Part shown: positions 1 to 10,767 of the stretch, one piece after another
Layout of the letters: each line of letters opens with the position of its first letter
How positions within the stretch are numbered: position 1 is the stretch's first letter
Source: Yersinia artesiana
Lineage (GTDB): Bacteria > Pseudomonadota > Gammaproteobacteria > Enterobacterales > Enterobacteriaceae
Length of the DNA: 43,926 nucleotides
NCBI RefSeq assembly: GCF_902726545.1
Contig: NZ_CACVAD010000039.1
Coordinates: forward strand, 1 to 43,926
Direction of reading: 5' to 3'
Position numbers and translations under genes: made by a program
The notes under the pieces: model-generated
What the model was told of the DNA's origin: nothing
The model's database searches: none
Seen by the model: the letters and a program-made list of their open reading frames with translations, nothing else

Positions 1-248
1 ATATAAAAGTTACATTTGTGCAACATAATGGCGCGGCTATTTTTCAATAGTTTAGATTTACTGGATTATCCTGCCAAAGCGGTGGGCTGCTCGAATATTA
101 ACCTTTATGGCAATAAAGTAGGCAAATGGGTAAACAAGGCCGCGCAGTTTCGGCTAATCCAGACAAATCCCTTCGACCCGCATTTCTCTTTGTGATAGAA
201 ACGTCTGTCTATATTTATTATTCATATCAATTGCAGATCCTATACCTC
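1..248. other. Left edge, upstream of the MFS gene
   Basis: No gene is recognised here. The region is AT-rich. It contains an in-frame upstream ATG at 126 that would add 41 residues to the following transporter; those residues do not resemble a transporter N-terminus. In E. coli the neighbours upstream of rcsD are ompC and micF. I see neither here. Confidence 0.4.
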
Positions 249-1403
249 ATGACCGCCAAAACACGCCAATCTTCATTGCAGCCAGGTGTTGCACAGCAAA
301 TCTCGACTCGGCTCGCATTTTTTATTTCCGGATTGGGAATGGCCGCCTGGGCACCGTTGGTGCCATTTGCCAAAGAGCGGATAGGCCTTAACGATGCCTC
401 ACTCGGCTTACTGCTATTGTGCATTGGTGTCGGATCGATGCTCGCTATGCCCCTAACGGGAGTGCTCACAGCAAAATGGGGATGCCGGGCGGTGATTTTG
501 TTAGCGGGAGCTGTGCTCTGCCTCGACCTCCCCTTGCTGGTATTGATGAATACCCCCGTCACCATGGCGCTGGCCTTGCTAATCTTCGGTGCGGCGATGG
601 GCATAATAGATGTAGCAATGAATATTCAGGCGGTCATTGTTGAGAAGGCCAGCGGGCGCGCAATGATGTCCGGTTTCCATGGGTTATTCAGTGTTGGTGG
701 GATTGCCGGTGCCGGCGGTGTCAGCGCATTATTGTGGCTGGGGTTAAGCCCGCTGACAGCCATCATTGCTACCGTCGCGTTAATGATTATCCTACTACTA
801 ACCGCCAATAAAAACCTGTTACAGGGCAGCGGAGAGCCTCATGATGGCCCACTGTTTGTGCTGCCGCGCGGATGGGTGATGTTTATCGGTTTTTTGTGCT
901 TTGTGATGTTCCTGGCAGAAGGTTCAATGCTGGACTGGAGCGCCGTTTTCCTGACTACACTGCGCGGTATGGAACCCTCACAAGCAGGAATGGGTTATGC
1001 GGTATTTGCGATTGCGATGACGCTGGGCCGGTTAAATGGCGATCGGATTGTCAACGGATTGGGCCGATACAAGGTATTATTAGGAGGCAGCTTATGTGCT
1101 GCTGTGGGGATTATCATCGCGATAAGCGTTAATAGCTCAATCGCCGCCCTGATTGGCTTTATGCTGGTAGGGTTGGGTGCATCAAATGTGGTGCCAATCC
1201 TGTTCACTGCCGCAGGCAACCAAACTGTCATGCCAGCCAATTTAGCGGTGGCCTCCATCACCACTATCGGTTACGCCGGTATTCTGGCAGGCCCCGCGGC
1301 CATTGGTTTTGTTGCCCAGCTCAGTAACTTATCGGTCGCTTTTGGCTGCGTGGCCGTCTTGTTGCTCACCGTGACAGCCAGCGCCAAGGCCGTCACGCGC
1401 TAA
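249..1403 (+). CDS. MFS transporter, YbjJ-like
   Basis: An inner-membrane major facilitator protein of 384 residues from the chosen ATG. It has about twelve hydrophobic segments. The first ones carry a family-like stretch (GLGMAAWAPLVPFAKERIGL), followed by a loop with GVLTAKWGCR after the second segment. The layout, including a GFHGLFSVGG segment in the middle and a late GLGASNVVPILF segment, resembles E. coli YbjJ, an uncharacterised MFS protein. The substrate cannot be read from sequence. A longer frame begins at 126, but the extra residues are polar and tyrosine-rich, so I start at 249 where the sequence becomes family-like. No convincing ribosome binding site decides it. It ends 22 bases before rcsD and may be co-transcribed with it, which is inference only. 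Confidence 0.8.
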   Translation: MTAKTRQSSLQPGVAQQISTRLAFFISGLGMAAWAPLVPFAKERIGLNDASLGLLLLCIGVGSMLAMPLTGVLTAKWGCRAVILLAGAVLCLDLPLLVLMNTPVTMALALLIFGAAMGIIDVAMNIQAVIVEKASGRAMMSGFHGLFSVGGIAGAGGVSALLWLGLSPLTAIIATVALMIILLLTANKNLLQGSGEPHDGPLFVLPRGWVMFIGFLCFVMFLAEGSMLDWSAVFLTTLRGMEPSQAGMGYAVFAIAMTLGRLNGDRIVNGLGRYKVLLGGSLCAAVGIIIAISVNSSIAALIGFMLVGLGASNVVPILFTAAGNQTVMPANLAVASITTIGYAGILAGPAAIGFVAQLSNLSVAFGCVAVLLLTVTASAKAVTR

Positions 1404-1425
1404 CCAAGGAATATGCATTATCGTT

Positions 1426-4119
1426 ATGCAAAATAACTCGTTATCTACCAGTTCAGCTAACATTACGCGCTGCTTCTGGCTGTTTATCGTATTACTGCTC
1501 ATCACCGTTGGGCTGTATGGCTACAACTATACCAATGCTTACCTGACAGAAAAAAAACACGCATTGAGCTATATTGCCGCTGGTTTACAGCAACGTATCG
1601 ATGATTATCGTTACCATACCTACCAGATATATGATTTTGCCAATAATCCTAATATCTCTGATAAAAATATTCTTTCCGCGCAAGAAGTGCGTCTGCGCCC
1701 CGATATTTACTATATTGAAAAACCGCGCAGAAAAACTGACGCCGTTATTTTTGGTAATCACGAGCCCGCCACACTCGCTATGACGTTGCAGTTGTCGGAC
1801 TATCTCGACAACCATTGGGGCGCACAGAATGATACCTACTCGATGTATTATCTGAACGGCCAGGACAATAGCCTGACCCTCATCACCACTCAAGCCTTAA
1901 AGGAAGTCACGTCACGTTTTAAAGAAAGCTACCTGACCGCCGCCGCCGAGTCTCGGCGAGCAGAAATGCTGCAACAGGCCAATACACTGGATGAGCGCGA
2001 GAGTTTCTCGCCACTGCGGAAATTACGTTTCCAGAACGCCTACTATTTCACCATTCGAACCACCTTTAATCATCCCGGCCATCTGGCGACGGTCATTGCC
2101 TTTGATCTGCCGATTAATGACTTAATTCCACCGAATATGGCACGTTCGAACTTCCTGCTACAACCGGATAAAACACCGATTAATGAGGGTATGGCCCCGG
2201 AAGATACTGCCGCTGCCAGCGTGACGCTCAATGGCTATTGGGTTGAAATTTCAGCGCCACTGGCTAACGCCTCGTTGAAAATTGTTTATCGTGTTCCGGT
2301 GACCGTGCTGGCTATTGACTTGCTGAGAAATAACTTCTGGCTGATCTTGTCGAATATATTGCTGCTGGCTCTGGCTGTTTTGGGGATCTATTTTATTCGT
2401 CGCCAATTCGTGCGACCAAGTACAGATATGCTTGACCAATTAGAGGCGCAGAAATCACTCAGTCAGGAAATTATTACCAGCTTGCCGCAAGGGCTATTGG
2501 TTTATAATTTCAGCAGTAATGCCGTTGTCGCCAGTAATCAGATAGCCGATAACTTGATGCCTCACCTTAACCTGCAAAAAATTGTCCATATGGCAGAACA
2601 ACACCACGGGGTGATTCAAGGCACGGTGAATAATGAAGTTTACGAAATCAGGATGTTCCGCAGTAAGATATCGCCTGAAACCTATCTTTTCCTGCTTCAT
2701 GATCAGGATAAAGAAGTGTTGGTCAATAAACGCCTACAACAGGCTAGACGCGAGTACGACAAGAGCCTGCAAGCCCGTAAACTAATGCTCCATAACCTGG
2801 GAATTGAACTGAATCAGCCTATTAATAATCTCAATCAAACGGCCAAAGAATTACAAAATACCACTGACCCGGCGTTGCAACATGAATTAACGAGTAAACT
2901 GGCAGAACAATCTGAAAATATCATTGAACTGATTGATAATATTACCTTACTAACACGTTTGGAAACCCAGGATTGGCAACCAGAACAGCATAGTTTCTCC
3001 CTGTCAGCACTCATTGATGGGCTACTACTGGAGATGCTGCCAGCGATTAATCAGAAAGGATTAACTCTGTTTAACCATTATCTTGTTGATCTTGAGCAAA
3101 ATTACATTGGTGATGAAAAAGTATTGCGTAAAATACTTTCGTTGCTACTGCATTATTCTGTTATTACGACGGCTTACGGTAAGATAACGTTGAATGTGGG
3201 TCATGAACCTGGGCACCCGGAACAACTGATTATTCAAATTACCGATACGGGAGTGGGTATTTCTGATGAAGAGATCAGTAATCTTAATTACCCTTTCCTC
3301 AGCCAAACATTGGCTGACAGATACAATCACAGTTCGGGGTTAACATTCTTTTTATGTAACCAATTATGTAAAAAATTAAACGGTCAATTAGAGATTCGTA
3401 GCAAAGTTGATATAGGTACTCGTTATACAATCCGAGTTACGATTGCTATCCAAAATGAGCAGGAGGAGGAACAAGAGAAATTATTGGATGGCGTTACGGT
3501 ATTATTAGATATAACGTCGGAAGAAGTGCGTTCTATCATCACAACATTATTGAATTCATTTGGCGCTAACTGCATTATCGTCGATGACCGTTTGCCGAGT
3601 AGGGACTATGATGTGACCGTGACTGACAACCCACAACACTATGATAAATTTACTTTATTACTTGCACCTGACGAAGTAGGAATGCAGCAGTTGCAGGATA
3701 ATTATATTCGGGTAAATTATAATTTAGGCAGTGCGGTCATTGATGCAATATTATTATTAATCGAACAGCAGATTTCATCTGATGAACACACAGAAAAGTC
3801 TGAATCCATTGCCGCTGATGATATAAGTGTTTACGAGCAACAACTAAAATCCAGTGACTATTATTCCTTATTTGTTGAGACAGTACCGGTAGATCTGAAG
3901 AAACTGTATACTGAACTTCAGCAACGTGATTTCATATCGCTTTCGCAGACCGCACATCGATTGAAAGGCGTATTTGCTATGTTGAATTTGCTTATCGGCA
4001 AACAACTGTGTGAAACATTAGAACAGCATATCGCAGATGGCGATCGGTTGAAGATCGAAAATAGCATCAGTCAAATTGATTCTTTCGTCACCAGACTGTT
4101 GCAGCAAGGTAACCCATAA
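1426..4119 (+). CDS. rcsD: RcsD phosphotransfer protein
   Basis: Inner-membrane intermediate of the Rcs envelope-stress phosphorelay; it passes phosphate from RcsC to RcsB. Length is 897 residues, close to E. coli RcsD. Two membrane segments (near residues 14-34 and 297-322) bracket a periplasmic domain. A kinase-like region follows, but the normal H-E-L-R-T-P box reads I-E-L-N-Q-P with Ile460 at the histidine position, so it cannot autophosphorylate there; this is typical of RcsD. A degenerate ATPase fold retains DTGVGIS. The C-terminal HPt domain has TAHRLKGVF, with His844 as the phosphoacceptor. The stop lies two bases before the rcsB start, so the two are probably translationally linked. 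In E. coli rcsB also has a promoter inside rcsD; I did not locate one here. Confidence 0.97.
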   Translation: MQNNSLSTSSANITRCFWLFIVLLLITVGLYGYNYTNAYLTEKKHALSYIAAGLQQRIDDYRYHTYQIYDFANNPNISDKNILSAQEVRLRPDIYYIEKPRRKTDAVIFGNHEPATLAMTLQLSDYLDNHWGAQNDTYSMYYLNGQDNSLTLITTQALKEVTSRFKESYLTAAAESRRAEMLQQANTLDERESFSPLRKLRFQNAYYFTIRTTFNHPGHLATVIAFDLPINDLIPPNMARSNFLLQPDKTPINEGMAPEDTAAASVTLNGYWVEISAPLANASLKIVYRVPVTVLAIDLLRNNFWLILSNILLLALAVLGIYFIRRQFVRPSTDMLDQLEAQKSLSQEIITSLPQGLLVYNFSSNAVVASNQIADNLMPHLNLQKIVHMAEQHHGVIQGTVNNEVYEIRMFRSKISPETYLFLLHDQDKEVLVNKRLQQARREYDKSLQARKLMLHNLGIELNQPINNLNQTAKELQNTTDPALQHELTSKLAEQSENIIELIDNITLLTRLETQDWQPEQHSFSLSALIDGLLLEMLPAINQKGLTLFNHYLVDLEQNYIGDEKVLRKILSLLLHYSVITTAYGKITLNVGHEPGHPEQLIIQITDTGVGISDEEISNLNYPFLSQTLADRYNHSSGLTFFLCNQLCKKLNGQLEIRSKVDIGTRYTIRVTIAIQNEQEEEQEKLLDGVTVLLDITSEEVRSIITTLLNSFGANCIIVDDRLPSRDYDVTVTDNPQHYDKFTLLLAPDEVGMQQLQDNYIRVNYNLGSAVIDAILLLIEQQISSDEHTEKSESIAADDISVYEQQLKSSDYYSLFVETVPVDLKKLYTELQQRDFISLSQTAHRLKGVFAMLNLLIGKQLCETLEQHIADGDRLKIENSISQIDSFVTRLLQQGNP

Positions 4120-4121
4120 CC

Positions 4122-4769
4122 ATGAACAACCTTAATGTAATTATTGCTGATGACCACCCAATTGTGTTGTTTGGCATCCGAAAGTCACTTGAGCAAATTG
4201 AGTGGGTCAACGTCGTTGGGGAGTTTGAAGACTCCACAGCGTTGATTAACAACTTGTCTAAACTTGATGCCAACGTGTTAATTACCGACCTCTCCATGCC
4301 TGGTGATAAGTACGGTGATGGCATCACATTGATAAAATATATAAAACGGCATTACCCGGATTTAGCCATAATAGTACTAACGATGAATAATAACCCTGCT
4401 ATTCTCAGTTCAGTTTTGGACTTGGATATTGATGGGATTGTACTAAAACAAGGCGCGCCAGCTGATTTGCCTAAGGCCTTGGCAGCATTACAGAAAGGGA
4501 AAAAATTTACCCCTGAAAGTGTGGCTAAACTGCTGGAGAAAATCAGCGCTAATGGCTACGGTGACAAACGTTTATCACCGAAAGAAAGTGAAGTTTTACG
4601 GTTATTTGCTGAAGGTTTCCTGGTAACTGAAATTGCCAGAAAACTGAATCGCAGCATTAAAACTATCAGTAGCCAGAAGAAATCGGCGATGCTGAAACTG
4701 GGCGTGGATAATGATATAGCCCTGCTAAACTACCTTTCATCTGTCACTATTGGTCAAGACAAAGAATAA
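4122..4769 (+). CDS. rcsB: RcsB response regulator
   Basis: DNA-binding output regulator of the Rcs phosphorelay, 215 residues (E. coli RcsB has 216). The receiver domain (about 1-125) has the acidic pair Asp10/Asp11 and the phosphorylated Asp56 in VLITDLSMPG. The C-terminal LuxR/FixJ helix-turn-helix covers roughly residues 147-210 (LSPKESEVLRLFAEGFLVTE, then SIKTISSQKKSAM). It can act alone or with partners such as RcsA on capsule, flagellar and envelope genes; that is knowledge of the family. It follows rcsD directly and is closed by a hairpin terminator at 4784-4812. Confidence 0.98.
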   Translation: MNNLNVIIADDHPIVLFGIRKSLEQIEWVNVVGEFEDSTALINNLSKLDANVLITDLSMPGDKYGDGITLIKYIKRHYPDLAIIVLTMNNNPAILSSVLDLDIDGIVLKQGAPADLPKALAALQKGKKFTPESVAKLLEKISANGYGDKRLSPKESEVLRLFAEGFLVTEIARKLNRSIKTISSQKKSAMLKLGVDNDIALLNYLSSVTIGQDKE

Positions 4770-4783
4770 TTTCTGTTCCCCAG

Positions 4784-4812
4784 CCCGGCATTGCTCAGCA
4801 GTGCCGGGTTTA
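4784..4812 (+). terminator. Intrinsic terminator after rcsB
   Basis: A GC-rich stem, CCCGGCA (4784-4790) paired with TGCCGGG (4802-4808), is followed by TTTATT. It starts 15 bases after the rcsB stop. Confidence 0.8.
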
Positions 4813-4865
4813 TTCATTTATATAAGTCCATCAACTATCGTGATAACTCCCCGTAAAGCCAAGTA

Positions 4866-4975
<110 letters not shown>

Positions 4976-4976
4976 T

Positions 4977-7844
4977 TTAGCGGGTTTTTCGCACCTTATC
5001 GCCATAATATCGCAACATCTGGCGCAAAGTATCCAATGTTACCGGCTTAGATAAACAGTTATCCATACCCGCTTCAATACAGCGCTGCTTGCCTTCTGCC
5101 AAGGCATTAGCCGTAACACCAATCACCGGGAAGTGGTGATTCAATTCTCGCAGGCGATGAGTCAGACGATAACCATCCATATTCGGCATATTCACATCAG
5201 TTAGCACAATATCGATGCTATTTGCATTCAACACCGCCAGAGCATCCAGCCCATCATTCGCCGTAATGACCCGATAACCTAAAGTTGTCAGTTGATCAGC
5301 CAACAACCGCCGGTTGATAGGATGGTCATCCACCACCAAAATGTGCAGATCAGCATTTTCATCCAGATTGGTTTTCGGCGCGGGTAAGGCGAGTGGTACC
5401 TCGTCGGTCACTTGTTGATCCAGCAAGATGCGATCCAGCAACGGAACGATTTCCAAAAGTGTAGATGTACTCAGCAACCAATAACCTGGTCGAGTCTCTT
5501 GTGGCAAACCAATATGTTCAATGGATAGCTGAATCCATGTCGATAATGGCGCGTTTATTTGTGGTAAATAATCACAGATAAGCACTTGATCCTGCAATGT
5601 TTGCTCACTGCTATAGCGTTGAATAGTCGCGCCAAAATGGCTTAGCAGTTCGAGTAAGTAACTCTCCAGACGAGCATTGCGAATATCCAGCCACAAAACT
5701 TTCCCTTGCCAGCGATCACTCTCCGGTAAGACCGCATTTTGCGCCTGACTTTTATTCTCAGCCAAAGACAAAGGAATACGGATAGCAAAAATACTGCCCA
5801 TCCCCAATTCTGAAACCACTTCAACATCCCCGTCCATCAAGTTGACCAATTTCTCACAAATTGCCAACCCTAATCCGGTTCCCTGAAAATGGCGCTGCAC
5901 CCCCGTTCCCACCTGAAAGAACGGATCAAATAGCTGATTTATCTCACGTGAATTTATACCCACACCGGTATCGCGCACGCGGAACTCCAGATAATAGCCA
6001 CGAACCCTCACCTGCAAAATGATACAACCCGTATCGGTAAATTTGATAGCGTTATTCAGTAAGTTAGAGATAACTTGCTGTAAACGAACAGCATCCCCCA
6101 TCATCAAACGTGGCACGTCTGGCTCGATAAAGCAGTAAAGACCCAAGCGTTTTTTCACCACCAGCGGTAAATAGTTCGCCGTGATATGTGTTATCACCTC
6201 AACGGTAGAAAACTCACTTGGCTCAATTTTCAGTTGCTCAGATTCTATTTTGGAGAAATCGAGAATATCACTGATGATTTTGAGCAATAACCCGGACGAG
6301 TTGTTCATCGCCGTCACCAGGCGCTCAACACCCTGAGGTAACTCTTTGGTTTGCAATAAATCGAGGTTACCAATAATGCCATACAGGGGCGTTCGCAGTT
6401 CGTGACTGACCGTTGCCAAAAACATTGATTTCGATTGGCTAGCCTGCTCCGCCGCCGCCGCCATTTCCTGCAATGATTCTTCCATTTTTACGCGTGAGCT
6501 GACATCGACCAGCACACAAATCGCTACATCTTCATTACGGTAGCGAGAGTGAACGAAGCTGATTTGCAGATTGTTGTTATTACTGGTCATCACATCGACA
6601 AAATTCGCCTGTTGCTCACAAATAATGCGCGTAATGCGTTCACGATCCTCATTGGTCAGCAAGTTAATATAGTTATGTGCCAGCTCATTACTGAGGATAT
6701 TGGTGCCATCACTGATCCGCAGAATGGAAATACCCACCGGAGCAGAGGCCACAATTTTGCGGTTAAATTGCTCATGTTCTTCCAAGCGCAAGGCATTATC
6801 TTCAGCCGGATGGAACATTTTTCGCTCAAACAACCAGGCCAGGGTAAATATCACCACCGCTGAAAGGGTATTCAGTAGCAACGCATTAAAAATTAATAAT
6901 TTGAATATCTCAATTATGGTTTTAACCGGCAAAGAATAGGCAATACTCAGACTGGAAGGCAGTAAATTCTTTTTCAGAATAAGATAATTATAATCGTCTA
7001 CATAACCAAAATATGAGGGCGTATCTGGGTAGTCATCTAGCATCGAGGCATAGCGTTCACCCGTCGCCAGCCGTAATACTGGCTCATTATTTTGATCCAA
7101 CAACGTCACGCCAATGGGCAACGGGCCGGAAGAGATAAAATCTTCCAGACGAATAGTCTGTTCCGTTCCCACTAATGCTTCTAACTTATTCCCCACATAA
7201 AGCGGGCTAAGCACATATAAGGTGCCTATTTCAGGGCGCACACCGGGAACTATCCAATACAGTGGGCTGTCTTTATCTTGATTATTGGCCTCACGATACC
7301 GTGCCATATGTTCACTCACCGACTTAAGTAAGCTTTCTTGCTCTATCGGAACATTGCGAATATCAAAATCCACCATGCACATGGTGTCGCTGCCAATAAA
7401 AAATATCCGATTAAGATCATAGGCGGCAGCGAAGTTCTCTTTCCAGTACAAAATAAGATTGCTGAGAGAATCTAACGACGAATGGCGAGACGAATTAAGT
7501 GTGGCGCAATCGGCTGCTGAATTGAGTGGATAATATTTGGGCGCAGTTTTGTTTTTAATAAAAGTACCGGCTGCAATATCACTGCTCGCGGTATTGTTAT
7601 TGAGCCTGTTTTCCGCCATATATTTGATATCACGAATAATGTCGGAAGAGTGCCTAATATAGTTCTGCGCCTGCTCGAAGTTGGTATTATATTCCTGACG
7701 AATATCGGATTTTTTCTCGTTAAGGATGTTCAGGATATAAAAAGTGGTCAGCAGTGCGCCGAGTGACCATAACATGACCGCCAATACCCGAAATAGGTAA
7801 CGGGAGATTTTCAGCGTCGTGCGAAATGAAGAAAGATATTTCAA
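4977..7844 (-). CDS. rcsC: RcsC hybrid sensor kinase
   Basis: Inner-membrane hybrid histidine kinase that starts the Rcs phosphorelay. Counted from the TTG at 7844 (955 residues), it has a first membrane segment near 20-42, a periplasmic sensor, a second segment near 313-338, and a PAS-like RcsC domain. The HisKA box FLATVSHELRTPLYG has His481, the ATPase domain has DTGVG and GTGLGLAIC, and a C-terminal receiver has Asp883 in LTDVNMPNMDGY. The start is uncertain. E. coli RcsC begins MKYLASFRTTLK, and here the matching segment begins with a TTG codon (LKYLSSFRTTLK). A GTG at 7898 would add 18 residues with no likeness to RcsC. Neither has a clear ribosome binding site. It is convergent with rcsDB. 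Confidence 0.95.
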   Translation of the reverse strand: MKYLSSFRTTLKISRYLFRVLAVMLWSLGALLTTFYILNILNEKKSDIRQEYNTNFEQAQNYIRHSSDIIRDIKYMAENRLNNNTASSDIAAGTFIKNKTAPKYYPLNSAADCATLNSSRHSSLDSLSNLILYWKENFAAAYDLNRIFFIGSDTMCMVDFDIRNVPIEQESLLKSVSEHMARYREANNQDKDSPLYWIVPGVRPEIGTLYVLSPLYVGNKLEALVGTEQTIRLEDFISSGPLPIGVTLLDQNNEPVLRLATGERYASMLDDYPDTPSYFGYVDDYNYLILKKNLLPSSLSIAYSLPVKTIIEIFKLLIFNALLLNTLSAVVIFTLAWLFERKMFHPAEDNALRLEEHEQFNRKIVASAPVGISILRISDGTNILSNELAHNYINLLTNEDRERITRIICEQQANFVDVMTSNNNNLQISFVHSRYRNEDVAICVLVDVSSRVKMEESLQEMAAAAEQASQSKSMFLATVSHELRTPLYGIIGNLDLLQTKELPQGVERLVTAMNNSSGLLLKIISDILDFSKIESEQLKIEPSEFSTVEVITHITANYLPLVVKKRLGLYCFIEPDVPRLMMGDAVRLQQVISNLLNNAIKFTDTGCIILQVRVRGYYLEFRVRDTGVGINSREINQLFDPFFQVGTGVQRHFQGTGLGLAICEKLVNLMDGDVEVVSELGMGSIFAIRIPLSLAENKSQAQNAVLPESDRWQGKVLWLDIRNARLESYLLELLSHFGATIQRYSSEQTLQDQVLICDYLPQINAPLSTWIQLSIEHIGLPQETRPGYWLLSTSTLLEIVPLLDRILLDQQVTDEVPLALPAPKTNLDENADLHILVVDDHPINRRLLADQLTTLGYRVITANDGLDALAVLNANSIDIVLTDVNMPNMDGYRLTHRLRELNHHFPVIGVTANALAEGKQRCIEAGMDNCLSKPVTLDTLRQMLRYYGDKVRKTR

Positions 7845-7925
7845 TCTGATACCATGATGAAAGCATCGCCGGGCAGGCTGCGTAATAACAGAATACACTA
7901 CCCATGACTCATTAAAAAGTCAGCA

Positions 7926-7951
7926 TAAAAAAGCCAGCTCGTAAGCTGGCT
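7926..7951 (-). terminator. Intrinsic terminator after gyrA
   Basis: On the minus strand a perfect eight-base stem, AGCCAGCT/AGCTGGCT with a four-base loop, is followed by six or more T residues. It stands 17 bases beyond the gyrA stop and before rcsC. Confidence 0.9.
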
Positions 7952-7968
7952 CCTATTTCATTTACGCA

Positions 7969-10623
7969 TTATGCGTTGTCATCGTCTTCTGCTTCGTCAG
8001 CAGCATCTTCATCTGTTGGTGCGTTCAGCACAGCATCGTTCTCACTGCCCTCTTCACCTTCTAATGATTCGCCCTCAAGGATGTCATCATCCTCTTCCGG
8101 CTCAGCTACACGTTGCAGACCAACGACGTGCTCGTCCTCAGCGGTACGGATAAGTGTCACACCCTGGGTATTACGACCCACAACACTCACCTCTGATACG
8201 CGGGTTCGCACCAGAGTACCGGCATCGGTGATCATCATGATTTGGTCAGTCGGCGCGACTTGTACCGCCCCAACAACCTTACCATTACGCTCACTGACTT
8301 TAATGGAGATAACCCCCTGAGTCGCACGGGACTTGGTTGGATATTCTTCCACTGCGGTACGTTTACCGTAACCGTTTTCAGTCACCGTCAGGATCTCGCC
8401 ATCACCACGAGGGATGATAAGAGAAATAACCCGATCGTCACCATTAAGGTTGATACCGCGCACACCGGTCGCGGTACGGCCCATCGAACGGACCTGCGAC
8501 TCAGGGAAGCGAACCACTTTACCTAATGCAGAGAACAGCATGACTTCGTTAGTGCCATCGGTCAGATCGACACCAATCAGTTCATCGCCTTCATTCAGAT
8601 TGACGGCAATAATACCGGCACTACGTGGGCGGCTGAACTCAGTCAGTGCGGTTTTCTTCACGGTACCGCTAGCGGTGGCCATAAAGATGTGACGACCTTC
8701 TTCGTATTCCCGTACCGGCAGAATGGCGGTGATACGCTCATTTGGCTCCAGCGGCAACAAGTTGACGATCGGACGACCACGCGCCCCACGACTGGCTTCC
8801 GGCAACTGATAGACCTTCATCCAATAGAGACGGCCACGGCTGGAGAAGCACAAAATCGTATCGTGGGTGTTGGCGACCAGCAGGCGATCAATGAAGTCTT
8901 CTTCTTTGATACGCGCAGCCGATTTACCTTTACCACCACGACGCTGAGCTTCGTAATCAGACAGAGGTTGGTATTTGACATAGCCCTGATGGGATAGTGT
9001 CACGACCACATCTTCCTGACTAATCAGGTCTTCAATATTAATGTCAGAGGTATTCGCGGTGATTTCAGTCCGACGCGCATCGTTATATTGCTCTTTAATA
9101 GCAACTAACTCTTCGCGGATAACTTCCATCAAGCGCTCTGGATTTTCCAAAATAAAGATCAACTCACCGATTAAGGTCAGCAGCTCTTTATACTCATCCA
9201 GCAGTTTTTCATGCTCCAGGCCAGTCAGTTTCTGCAAACGCAGATCCAAAATCGCCTGAGCTTGCTGCTCGGTGAGGTAATATTTGCCGTCACGGATACC
9301 GAATTCAGCTTCCAGCCATTCAGGGCGGGCAGCATCATCACCGGCACGTTCCAACATGGCCGCAACGTTACCTAACTCCCACGGGTTGGCAATCAAGCCA
9401 GCTTTCGCTTCCGCAGGTGTTGCTGCACGGCGGATCAATTCGATAATCGGATCGATGTTAGCCAGTGCAATAGCCAACGCTTCAAGGATATGTGCGCGGT
9501 CACGTGCTTTACGCAGTTCGAAAATGGTACGGCGAGTCACCACTTCACGGCGGTGGCGCACGAAAGCAACCAAAATGTCTTTCAGGTTAAGCAATTTAGG
9601 CTGCCCTTGAGACAGAGCCACCATATTGATACCGAAAGTCACCTGCAATTGCGTCAGAGAGTAGAGGTTGTTCAGAACCACTTCCCCGACAGCATCACGT
9701 TTGATTTCAATCACGATACGCATGCCGTCTTTATCAGACTCATCACGCAACGCACTGATGCCTTCTACGCGTTTTTCTTTAACCAGTTCGGCGATTTTTT
9801 CAATCAACCGCGCTTTGTTCACCTGATACGGGATCTCGTGAACAATAATAGTTTCGCGACCAGTTTTAGCGTCAGCCTCCACTTCTGCGCGGGCACGGAT
9901 ATACACCTTACCGCGGCCAGTACGATAGGCTTCTTCAATACCACGACGACCATTGATAATCGCAGCAGTTGGGAAATCTGGCCCCGGGATGTGCTCCATC
10001 AACCCTTCAATGGTGATGTTTTCATCTTCGATATAAGCCAGACAGCCATCAATAACCTCAGAAAGGTTATGCGGCGGAATATTGGTTGCCATCCCGACGG
10101 CAATACCTGACGAGCCGTTAACCAGCAAGTTAGGGATTCGGGTCGGCATTACGGCAGGAATTTGCTCCGTACCGTCATAGTTCGGCACGAAATCGACGGT
10201 ATCTTTTTCTAAGTCCGCCAACAATTCGTGAGCAATTTTAGACATACGGATTTCGGTATAACGCATCGCCGCGGCGGAGTCGCCATCAACGGAACCGAAG
10301 TTACCCTGCCCATCCACCAGCATATAGCGCAGTGAGAACGGCTGGGCCATACGCACAATGGTGTCGTAGACCGCGCTGTCACCATGCGGGTGATATTTAC
10401 CGATAACGTCCCCGACTACACGGGCCGATTTTTTGTATGGCTTATTCCAGTCATTACCCAGTACATTCATCGCATACAGTACGCGACGGTGCACCGGTTT
10501 CAGTCCATCCCGGACATCTGGCAACGCACGTCCGACAATAACGGACATCGCATAATCCAGATAGGAGCTTTTCAGCTCTTCCTCGATGTTGACCGGTGTT
10601 ATTTCTCTGGCAAGGTCGCTCAT
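7969..10623 (-). CDS. gyrA: DNA gyrase subunit A
   Basis: Breakage-reunion subunit of DNA gyrase (A2B2), which introduces negative supercoils using ATP hydrolysed by GyrB. Length is 884 residues (E. coli 875). The catalytic tyrosine is Tyr122 in [11 protein letters not shown]. The quinolone-resistance region reads GDSAVYD with Ser83 and Asp87, the sensitive state at those two positions. The GyrA box, QRRGGKG, opens the C-terminal DNA-wrapping domain. The tail is strongly acidic ([12 protein letters not shown] and later runs), as in enterobacteria. The gene is transcribed away from ubiG; the shared gap of 144 bp holds a promoter for each. Confidence 0.99.
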   Translation of the reverse strand: MSDLAREITPVNIEEELKSSYLDYAMSVIVGRALPDVRDGLKPVHRRVLYAMNVLGNDWNKPYKKSARVVGDVIGKYHPHGDSAVYDTIVRMAQPFSLRYMLVDGQGNFGSVDGDSAAAMRYTEIRMSKIAHELLADLEKDTVDFVPNYDGTEQIPAVMPTRIPNLLVNGSSGIAVGMATNIPPHNLSEVIDGCLAYIEDENITIEGLMEHIPGPDFPTAAIINGRRGIEEAYRTGRGKVYIRARAEVEADAKTGRETIIVHEIPYQVNKARLIEKIAELVKEKRVEGISALRDESDKDGMRIVIEIKRDAVGEVVLNNLYSLTQLQVTFGINMVALSQGQPKLLNLKDILVAFVRHRREVVTRRTIFELRKARDRAHILEALAIALANIDPIIELIRRAATPAEAKAGLIANPWELGNVAAMLERAGDDAARPEWLEAEFGIRDGKYYLTEQQAQAILDLRLQKLTGLEHEKLLDEYKELLTLIGELIFILENPERLMEVIREELVAIKEQYNDARRTEITANTSDINIEDLISQEDVVVTLSHQGYVKYQPLSDYEAQRRGGKGKSAARIKEEDFIDRLLVANTHDTILCFSSRGRLYWMKVYQLPEASRGARGRPIVNLLPLEPNERITAILPVREYEEGRHIFMATASGTVKKTALTEFSRPRSAGIIAVNLNEGDELIGVDLTDGTNEVMLFSALGKVVRFPESQVRSMGRTATGVRGINLNGDDRVISLIIPRGDGEILTVTENGYGKRTAVEEYPTKSRATQGVISIKVSERNGKVVGAVQVAPTDQIMMITDAGTLVRTRVSEVSVVGRNTQGVTLIRTAEDEHVVGLQRVAEPEEDDDILEGESLEGEEGSENDAVLNAPTDEDAADEAEDDDNA

Positions 10624-10667
10624 TGAGCCGCTATCCCTCTACTAATTACCGGATTTAAAGGTACGAA

Positions 10668-10673
10668 ACTATA
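10668..10673 (-). promoter_or_regulatory. Candidate gyrA -10 element
   Basis: TATAGT on the minus strand, 45 bases upstream of the gyrA start, in a short AT-rich stretch. In E. coli the gyrA promoter is induced by DNA relaxation through its -10 region; the same control is only inferred here. Confidence 0.4.
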
Positions 10674-10727
10674 TCACAAATCGCAGATTTTGGCGAAACT
10701 GCATGATGTTTGTCGAAACGAGTTATG

Positions 10728-10733
10728 TATAAT
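10728..10733 (+). promoter_or_regulatory. Candidate ubiG -10 element
   Basis: A perfect TATAAT lies 35 bases before the ubiG start. No good -35 hexamer is seen at 16-18 bases upstream. Confidence 0.5.
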
Positions 10734-10767
10734 CCGCGCAAAGAAACAAAACAGTGAGAATTCTATC

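Noticed and set aside
1-248. micF or ompC upstream of rcsD, as in E. coli
   Set aside because: No sequence resembling either is seen; an MFS gene occupies the position.
9490-10110. 206-codon frame on the strand opposite gyrA
   Set aside because: It lies wholly within gyrA; long antisense frames are expected there and its translation has no family likeness.
10365-10390. Quinolone-resistance change in GyrA
   Set aside because: Positions 83 and 87 are Ser and Asp, the wild-type residues.
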